Below, one piece after another: positions 58,601-64,000 of a stretch of DNA of 64,000 bases. The notes under the pieces are model-generated. The model searched no databases, had not been told where the DNA came from, and was given only the letters and a program-made list of their open reading frames with translations. Position 1 is the first letter of the stretch; every line of letters begins with the position of its first letter. The position numbers and the translations under genes are program-made. Location: assembly GCA_031761405.1 (NCBI GenBank), contig JASEVX010000001.1, positions 40,351,728 through 40,415,727 on the forward strand. Reading direction: 5' to 3'. The stretch is from Serripes groenlandicus. Taxonomy: Eukaryota > Mollusca > Bivalvia > Cardiida > Cardiidae.

Positions 58601-61600
58601 AATCAAGCTCTAAAAATAGTTTGTCACTAATCCAAATTGGTATACATGAAGCCGGTTTCCTTCAGATGCATAAAACAAAAGTTATGCAAAAAGGAAACAG
58701 GATGAAAGTGAGAATATATCCTTTTACCTGATATGATGTTTTTAGAGTTGTATTAAAACTGGAAGTGTGATTTCAAAATAGAGTTGAGAACATTGTAGGA
58801 AAACAAGAACTTGCTTGTTTCAAGAACCCACAATGTTATAAAAGTTAACTGCTCCAAAGGCATACAATATTGTCTGTATCAGGGAAAGGATTAAAAGTGT
58901 GCAACTTACAATGAAACTTGCTTCTTCAAGATCTTTCTCTGCCTGTCGTTTTCCATTTTTCTTCTGTTCTATAATAAACAATCATCAGAGATATAGATTG
59001 ACCATTTCCAACATACTGGTCTACTCTTTCTGATGCTCCAGCAGCAAACGACAATTGAAAACATTGTGGCTTGGAGAAATAACTCATATTAAGCAATTTC
59101 TCCAAAATGTTTTCAACTCTATTAAATAAATTGTGTTGAAAGTTTCCAGATTTTTTATGGGCATCTATTCAAAGTTTGTTGTATGTGGAAAATGGTTAAA
59201 TGTGAAGTATTTCATATTCTACTTATATGCTATTGGTACTCAAAAGAATCTTCTCAAAGATTTGATAACCCACAAATAGTGTTTTATTCCTTTTCGTACA
59301 GATGTGTTTTAGTTGAGATATGTCACCTTAACCTACTTCAGTAAAACATAAACCGGTTCAAGTTCTCTTAACCCTTTCCCTCATACGGCAATTCTGCAGC
59401 AGACGACTTTGAACGTAATTTGTCAACAAATAGAAAATCTTCATAATTGAATGGATAACCTATGACAAAAAGTGGAAAACATTGTGGCAAAAGGAGAAAT
59501 TGCACGTTTTGTGTAATTTCTTCTTTTGTCAATATGTTTTCAAAAAGCTGCATGCTGCAGAGGCGTCAGAAAGCATCTATATGAGGGAAAGGGTTAACAC
59601 TGAACCTTTGTATAAAGTATGAAGGAATTCCATCAACAAATGAAAGTCATAGAGCTATGATATTTTTTCAGACAAACATATTATAGTCATTGTTACCTTG
59701 ACCTTTGACCTAGGTCAGTAAAACTCAAACAAGTCGAAAGTTCTCTTTACACTGAACCTGTGTATAAAGGTTTAAAGAATTATGTCCACAAGTGTAAGTG
59801 CTAGAGCAATGACCTCGTTTCATACAGACATATCATAGTCATTCTGACCTTGACCTTTGACGTACATTGGTGAAACATCATTGATACTGAACCTGTGTAT
59901 GATGTATGAAGGAATTCCGTCTACAGATGAAAGTGCTAGACCAACGATGTCATTCATACAGATGTATTATAATCACTGTGTCATTGACGTTTGATAGATC
60001 TAGGTGAATGAAACAAGAAACTTGTCCAAGCTTTCTTGACACTGAACCTGTGTATGAGGTAGGAAGGAATTCTATCCACAAATGAAAATACTAGAGCGAA
60101 GGCATCTTATTGACAGATGTATAATTGTTACTGTGACCTTGACAATGAAGTATACAGTATGAACAAATTCAGTCCACCAATGAAACTATGAAAGGGCTAG
60201 AGTGATGCCGTCATTACATACAGACATATTATAGTTGATGTGACCTTGACCTTTGGTTGGTAAAACACAAACCCGTCCAAGCTCTCTTGACACTTAACCT
60301 GTGTATTAAGTAGGAAGGCTTTGTGTCCTCAAATGAAGTCGCTTGAGTGAGGATGTCGTTAGGACACGTACATATATGTACACGCAGATCTGTATATCCC
60401 CTCGTTGACCTTGTCATGAGGGGATAATACAAAAGGATTTTACATGTATATCATCAACATTCTTATGGCAAATTGGCATCGTTGTAGGAATAAGCAGAGC
60501 TTTTTTAACCTTTCTAGTAGTAGACTACATAAAAAGAAAAGGCTGAAATAACATAAATAAAAATGAAATAAGTTTTTAAATGAAAGATATGGAGTAAACC
60601 TTACTGTTCATTATTTTTAAAAACAAATGCATTATAAACTTTTGAATAACTTGATTTCTTATTTTAATGTAATTGTTATCTTGGAGTTTGTCATCCGAAT
60701 TTGAAATTGAAGCTTCATTAGATATTTGCTTTAAAAGTAGACTGTACTTGAGCAAATATTAAGATAAAAAAAATATATATGCAGTAGACGACTTATAAAA
60801 ACAATGTGTCAAAAGTAATAAAAATTTACAATATTTCATTTTTAACTAGATTTTTTCAAAGTTAATTACTGCACATTTTCTGTTTGTCAGATAAGGATGA
60901 TTGAATCAATAAAATGTTGCTTCAGATATAACTAGCATTCCCACCAATTTTCAAATTAAATATATTTAAATTTTAATTGAGAAATGACAAATCAAATGGC
61001 AAATATATGAGGTCAGCTTTTGATATATTATGTTGCATTTCTAAGGGTCAAAACTCCTTATTGGACTTGTTAACCCTTTCCCTCATACGACAATTCTGCA
61101 GCAGACGACTTTGAACATATTTTGTCAAAACATAGAAAATCTCCATAGTTGAATGGATAACCTATGACAAAAAGTGGAAAACATTGTGGCAAATGGAGAA
61201 ATTGCATGTTTTGTGCAATTTCTTCTTCTTCTTTTGTCACTATGTTTTCAAAAAGCTGTCTGCTGCAGAGGCGTCAGAAAGCGTCTATATGAGGGAAAGG
61301 GTTAATTGATTGTAATTTAACACCACTTTCAACCATACATGATTACATCATGTGTTTCCTGACTTTCTGGGAGCTTCATTGCACACTCTACATGTTACAT
61401 TCTTCCCATTCAACTGGCTACCGTCCTACAAGAACATTGGCAGAAGATGAATGACTTATATTTATCTTCAAAGTGAATCGATGACCAAGGTAAGACGGTT
61501 TGGAGTTTACACTCCCTTGATTGATACATGTATCTATCATTGTCACTGATAGGTTTCTGTAATCGGAATTCAATTTTATATTTTGACTTTCGCATCCTAG

Positions 61601-61862
61601 TAAGTTACAATGCAATATGTAACATTGATATATTGAGACTTAGTCCAGGATTCTGTACTCTAAATGCGATGTTATATTTTGACTGTTCGCATCCGAGTAC
61701 AGGCGCCATCGTGAAAAAAATATGAGGACTTTGCGCACGGATTTTGTGCGCACTTTCAACTGCCGATTTCTACATAATTGTACAACGACATGAAAAACCA
61801 AACATACCTATCGACAGCTTATTCAATAATACATCCAAATATATCCTTACAGGGTCAGCTGT
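49532..61862 (-). CDS. vti1b: Vti1b, Qb-SNARE of endosomal membranes (first exon not found)
   Basis: Seven exons in transcript order: 61808-61862, 58910-58968, 56206-56316, 54507-54566, 52876-53049, 51077-51138, 49532-49625. All have AG/GT borders and phases that join; 615 bp gives 204 residues plus stop. Residues 1-75 are the C-terminal part of the Vti1 N-terminal helical bundle (DLEEASFIIQEMENEAKGAP, LSRLRNYKKD). Residues 96-174 carry the SNARE motif (RSRLLQGTDALNRTNESIAR, AAETDEVGTEILGELGRQRE, SSLGRSRKILKSMA). Residues 177-201 are the tail anchor (MILIVIILLQLGILGGVTYW), followed by KFFSK and a stop. Vti1b pairs with syntaxin 7/8 and VAMP8 in late endosome fusion; this is family knowledge. 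The start codon exon is missing from my model. Introns are loaded with P elements. Confidence 0.9.
49712..49900 (+). mobile_element. P element, diverged
   Basis: AAACACTTTTCCACATAAAG to ATGTGGGAAAGGGG, in the last Vti1b intron. Confidence 0.75.
50067..50295 (-). mobile_element. P element, full length 229 bp
   Basis: TTAACCGTTTCCCTCATATG to GAGGGAAAGGGTTAA. Confidence 0.92.
50546..50774 (-). mobile_element. P element, full length 229 bp
   Basis: TTAACCCTTTCCCTCATAGG to GAGGGAAAGGGTTAA; same intron and orientation as the copy at 50067. Confidence 0.92.
51077..51138 (-). CDS. vti1b: Vti1b exon: end of the SNARE motif
   Basis: LHDTDSSLGRSRKILKSMAM plus a split Arg codon. Acceptor AATTTCAG, donor ATGAG|GTTAGA. 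Confidence 0.9.
51310..51413 (+). mobile_element. SINE type 1 tail fragment
   Basis: GCAGTACTGGTAATTCATCC then AACTGTTGAAAGCGGTTTAA. Confidence 0.6.
51414..52875. other. Vti1b intron, nothing recognised
   Basis: Open frames up to 82 codons without similarity. Near 52798-52860, GGTGAGC(C/T)AAAAAAAAAAGAT occurs twice, directly downstream of the SNARE exon donor. Confidence 0.45.
52876..53049 (-). CDS. vti1b: Vti1b exon: main SNARE motif
   Basis: 58 codons, phase 0-0. RLESSQRSRLLQGTDALNRT through SHQIAAETDEVGTEILGELG to RTRTR: the heptad-repeat core. Donor AGG|GTAATT. Confidence 0.93.
53050..54506. other. Vti1b intron, low-identity repeats
   Basis: A duplicated GGAAAGCAGTT (53652) and a repeat-like stretch AAGAGCACCGCGTACGGCAC (53757). 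No coding match. Confidence 0.45.
54507..54566 (-). CDS. vti1b: Vti1b exon: linker
   Basis: KKKTDVQFGMEDNYGFDRND, 20 codons, phase 0-0; it corresponds to the linker before the SNARE motif. Confidence 0.88.
54590..54860. repeat. duplicated segment, copy 1 (with P-element relic)
   Basis: AACACTAACCCTGATAAAGA ... GTCTTCTGCAGATCTATTGT. A shortened second copy lies at 55091-55252. It includes decayed P sequence (GAAATTGTTCAAAATGAG). Confidence 0.8.
55091..55252. repeat. duplicated segment, copy 2 (internally deleted)
   Basis: Same start and end as 54590-54860 but lacking about 100 bp between TTTGAAA and AATAATGAAGAG, which removes the P hairpin. Confidence 0.8.
55326..55592. repeat. 133-bp tandem duplication
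   Basis: AATTTGGCGTCATTTAAAGG through AAGAACAT(G/A)TCCAAATTTT occurs twice in succession. Confidence 0.92.
55906..56160 (-). mobile_element. palindromic MITE (family D), copy 2
   Basis: TATCGATGGCTTGGCG to CGCAAAGCCCTCAATATA. Reverse orientation to 21280-21529. The interior dyad is GTGCCATTGCTC / GAGCAATGCCAC. Confidence 0.85.
56206..56316 (-). CDS. vti1b: Vti1b exon: helical bundle
   Basis: 37 codons, phase 0-0. IQEMENEAKGAPVQFRTQML then SRLRNYKKDIELISKDL. Donor CTG|GTAAAT. Confidence 0.92.
56490..56656 (-). mobile_element. P element, left end missing
   Basis: TATTTTGTCAAAAAATAGAA to GAGGGAAAGGGCTAA; one hairpin arm is lost. Confidence 0.85.
57006..57191 (+). mobile_element. decayed P element
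   Basis: AACACTTTTCAACATGCAG to TATGTGGGAAAGGGTTA. Confidence 0.7.
57358..57586 (-). mobile_element. P element, full length 229 bp
   Basis: TTAACCCTTTCCCACATACA to GGAGGAACGGGTTAA. A decayed relic lies directly upstream at 57210-57350. Confidence 0.88.
57775..58480 (-). repeat. ~180-bp tandem array, diverged
   Basis: About four units with GACATTTGAGGTACAGGCCT, TCATCATGGTGAAC and ATCCTATGATGCATGGTTGA. It ends in a (GACA)n tract (58485-58522). Confidence 0.85.
58910..58968 (-). CDS. vti1b: Vti1b exon: helical bundle, upstream part
   Basis: A split Glu codon then QKKNGKRQAEKDLEEASFI. Donor ATT|GTAAGT. Aligns with the EKKxxxxxxEKxLEEA region of Vti1 proteins. Confidence 0.85.
59010..59200 (+). 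mobile_element. decayed P element
   Basis: ACCATTTCCAACATACTGG to ATGTGGAAAATGGTTAA. Confidence 0.65.
59368..59597 (-). mobile_element. P element, full length 230 bp
   Basis: TTAACCCTTTCCCTCATACG to GAGGGAAAGGGTTAA. Confidence 0.92.
59598..60320 (+). repeat. ~150-bp degenerate tandem array with TGACCTTGACC
   Basis: About five units of CACTGAACCTGTGTATAA, AAGGAATTC, GACATATTATAGTCAT and TGACCTTGACCTTTG. Less uniform than 38860-40219 but with the same half-site motif. Confidence 0.8.
60321..61069. other. Vti1b intron, AT-rich, nothing clear
   Basis: A short P relic at about 60775-60880 (GCAGTAGACGACTTATAAAA). Otherwise no feature seen. Confidence 0.45.
61070..61305 (-). mobile_element. P element, full length 236 bp
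   Basis: TTAACCCTTTCCCTCATACG to GAGGGAAAGGGTTAA with a small CTTCTT expansion in the hairpin arm. Confidence 0.92.
61808..61862 (-). CDS. vti1b: Vti1b exon, most upstream visible
   Basis: Reverse-strand acceptor CTTTTTTTCTTACATTTACCC then AG; donor ATAG|GTATGT. 18 codons plus one base: TADPVRIYLDVLLNKLSI, whose G joins AA of the next exon as Glu. The phase and the Vti1-like continuation (NKLSIEQKKNG) support it. The residue match alone is modest. Confidence 0.62.
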
Positions 61863-62263
61863 CTGGGTAAATGTAAGAAAAAAAGGCCTTAAACACCACA
61901 GCCCTAAACTTGTTTAAATTTTACATGCATGAGGACCGAGTAAAGCCGAAACGATTAGTCACGTGATCACGAGAATTTTTACAGATCCTATAAATAGAAC
62001 TAATAGAAACCCACATTGTACAACAACCGTGTTGAAATATGTACGCGGGCTATTTTTCTCATAGAGCAGATACGTACATAAGCATTTTAATTGCGTCCAT
62101 GTCAACAAAATAAAAGAAACACTGATATAAAAAAACTTTACTTAGTTTTGTATTTATTTCAAAACTTTTGTAATAAAAAGAATAAAGAAAAGTCATTAAA
62201 AGCTAGTTGCAAACAGTAAATTTGAGTTGTATTGTAACCATTCTGATAGATAAATGTTTTTGT
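61863..62263. other. likely 5' region of Vti1b, exon 1 unresolved
   Basis: Upstream of the first visible exon on the reverse strand. No clear coding first exon or core promoter is recognisable. Confidence 0.35.
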
Positions 62264-62493
62264 TTAACCCTTTCCCTCATATAGACGCTTTCTGACGCCT
62301 CTGCAGCAGACGGCTTTTTGAAAACATAGTGACAAAAGAAGAAATTGCACAAAACGTGCAATTTCTTCTTTTGCCACAATGTTTTCCACTTTTTGACATA
62401 GGTTATCCATTCAGTTATAGAGATTTTCTATCTTTTGACAAAATACGTTTAAAGTCGTCTGCTGCAGAATTGCCGTATGAGGGAAAGGGTTAA
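62264..62493 (+). mobile_element. P element, full length 230 bp
   Basis: TTAACCCTTTCCCTCATATA to GAGGGAAAGGGTTAA. Confidence 0.92.
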
Positions 62494-62504
62494 AGTCGTC
62501 TGCT

Positions 62505-62679
62505 TTAACCCTTTCCCACATACAGCATGCATCGGACGACTGAAAATATGTGGAGAAATATATGGAAATTATATTTATATAAAAGTTTAGTTTTAGAATA
62601 GAGTTGAAAACATTTTGGCAAAAGGTGAAATTGCTCGTTTTGACCAATTTCTCATTTTGTCACAATGTTTTCAAAAGCT
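62505..62679 (-). mobile_element. P element cut short inside the RecQ gene
   Basis: TTAACCCTTTCCCACATACA to TTGTCACAATGTTTTCAAAA. Only 11 bp separate it from the previous copy. It stops at the junction with the helicase exon and supplies that exon's stop codon. Confidence 0.85.
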
Positions 62680-63268
62680 AAAAAATAAATCGGCAACTGT
62701 TGTCCTTCCAACGCATTCACAAGATGATTTGCATACACAACAGCATTTACATGCCGTACACTGGCACACGGAACAATCCTTTGGCAGACAGGCCTCTGAC
62801 TTTTTTATTTCTGCCTTGTCCATGTGGTCTGTCAGAAGATAAAGTAAAGCCGTCTCTCTAAGACATTTTTTTGAATGTACTAGGTCTCTAACTGAATCCT
62901 CCGTGATTGTCTTTAAGAGCGATCTGCCGTACGGATACATTGTAGCCACACAATTCTGCCCTTCTCTTCCTCCTCGGCCAACTTCCTGCCAATAGGAAAC
63001 AACACTTTTCGGTGCCCCCCAATGTATGACAACCTCGACATCGGGGATATTAACCCCCATGCCGAACGCTATCGTCGATACTAACACGCGAATGATGGAC
63101 GTAGCAGAGGTAAATTCTTGAATGATCCAGTCCTTTGTTTTCTGATCGGTAGAACTGTGGAACATTTCAATCATTCTGGTGCGTGGACTCTTTTGTCTTC
63201 CTCTGTATGCTGTCAGTCCCATATTATCAACTAACCAGGACCAAATGTTGTATACAGCAGAGTATGTC
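62671..63268 (-). CDS. RecQ-like DNA helicase, C-terminal exon
   Basis: Reverse-strand acceptor CACTTTGTATTTCAG at 63269. The frame carries helicase motif V/VI sequence (STIAFGMGVNIPDVEVVIHW, PKSVVSYWQEVGRGGREGQ) and a Cys-rich tail (KKCLRETALLYLL, DCSVCQCTACKCCCVCKSSC). This is the second RecA lobe and the zinc-binding part of a RecQ-family 3'-5' DNA unwinding enzyme; motifs I-IV must lie upstream, outside the window. The last residues FFSF and the TGA derive from P-element sequence, so the ancestral C-terminus has been replaced or cut. It may be an active gene, a truncated paralogue or part of a mobile helicase family; I cannot tell which. Confidence 0.8.
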
Positions 63269-63700
63269 CTGAAATACAAAGTGAAGTAGATTCCGTCAAT
63301 ATGTATGTCTACGAAAACCCGATTGTTCACACATATTTTTTAATTATAAGAAAGCAAAAAGTCGATCCCAACGTTACATGGATTTATGTTTTCATTTGTC
63401 TGGTAGATAATATTACTCTGTGTGTAGCTCAACCTGTTCGTCCCTGCTCAATATTGCGGATACATTTGCAAAAGAAAAGTAAGAGCAAGTAATGAGTACT
63501 ATTTTCAGGGCGTAGGAAATTCTGGAATATCTCATAAGGATGTAGGCTTAAAAAAACCGCTCTTTATTTGTTTGTTCCAAACAAATAAAAATTACATTCT
63601 TAAACAATTCCGTGATGCAGACGACTTTTGACCCATATGCAGCAGGCGATGTTTGAACACATTGTGGGAAATGCATAACTTTTTCACAGTGAGCAATTGC
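63269..63700. other. intron or flank of the RecQ-like gene
   Basis: Short P relics (GTGATGCAGACGACTTTTGA, 63612). No further helicase exon before the window end. Confidence 0.45.
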
Positions 63701-63708
63701 TCGTTTTC

Positions 63709-63914
63709 CTTGACCCTTTCCCACATGCAACACATCTGCAGCAGACGAATTCGAAAACATTTTGGCAAAACTATGAAAACTTTGCAAATGAAAGTATAAT
63801 AATTGAAAAGAGTTGAAAACATCATCATGATCGAGTTCTCCTTTTGTCACAATGGTTTCATACGTCGTCGGCTGGGGAGGCTTATGAAAGCGTCTGTATG
63901 TGGGAAAGGGTTAA
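63709..63914 (-). mobile_element. P element, 206 bp
   Basis: CTTGACCCTTTCCCACATGC to GTGGGAAAGGGTTAA; the hairpin is reduced. Confidence 0.82.
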
Positions 63915-64000
63915 AGGTTTTCTCATCATTCATTATATTTCATGTATCCACTATTCCAGTATTGTCTGTCAGATTTCAATTTGGTAAAGTCCATAAATAG

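Noticed and set aside
61690..61710. ATGGCGCC start on the reverse strand as Vti1b exon 1
   Set aside because: It lies downstream of the more convincing exon at 61808-61862 and has no donor giving the right frame.
62074..62100. Nine-codon first exon of Vti1b (MDAIKMLMY) with donor TAC|GTATCT
   Set aside because: The phase fits, but the residues do not resemble Vti1 N-termini and any short ATG stretch could fit by chance.

Overview
This is animal nuclear DNA: AT-rich, intron-split, with long introns packed with interspersed and satellite repeats. The gene content (a C1q-domain secreted protein, a UxxU selenoprotein found in aquatic animals, RecQ-like and Harbinger copies) and the repeat types point to a mollusc, most likely a bivalve. 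A dreissenid is my best guess from the repeat families, but that is an inference.

Four multi-exon genes and one single-exon gene can be read, and most were assembled here from short exons by splice signals, phase and protein similarity. (1) 3616-16079, + strand: a selenoprotein L-type gene. Eight exons join in frame except for two TGA codons at 7624 and 7633 that sit exactly at a thioredoxin-fold CxxC position (U-x-x-U). A SECIS-like hairpin (16015-16079) lies just after the stop. (2) 27682-28941, + strand: an intronless secreted 419-residue protein with a TATA box and three copies of a domain I cannot name. (3) 33007-41817, - strand, perhaps to 42856: a secreted protein with one Ly6/uPAR three-finger domain, two thrombospondin type 1 domains and a C-terminal C1q domain. 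(4) 49532-61862, - strand: the SNARE Vti1b in seven visible exons with its C-terminal membrane anchor. (5) 62671-63268, - strand: a RecQ-like helicase exon whose stop codon comes from an inserted mobile element.

The rest is dominated by mobile DNA. A roughly 230-bp non-autonomous element with ends TTAACCCTTTCCC...GGGAAAGGGTTAA occurs about 50 times, intact or decayed, in both orientations. Its CCC ends and TTAA target duplication mark it as piggyBac-like, and an interrupted repeat at 12645-13050 has an uninterrupted relative at 48437-48620 that shows the TTAA site. A second family (about 250 bp, ends ATGAGCCGTTCCGCG) clusters at 26.7-44.9 kb. A third palindromic family has two copies, one inside a decayed Harbinger transposon (19.2-21.6 kb). 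There are also tRNA-derived SINEs, one with its head amplified into ten 40-bp units; two LINE remnants; a 176-bp satellite with 352-bp higher-order structure (0.9-3.3 kb); a ~150-bp tandem array carrying nuclear-receptor-like half sites (38.9-40.2 kb); a 166-bp array (18.1-18.9 kb); and degenerate arrays at 57.8-60.3 kb.

In the repeat entries, 'P element' means the piggyBac-like family and 'C element' the ATGAGCC-ended family. Strand + for a P element means the end reading TCATATAGACGC comes first.
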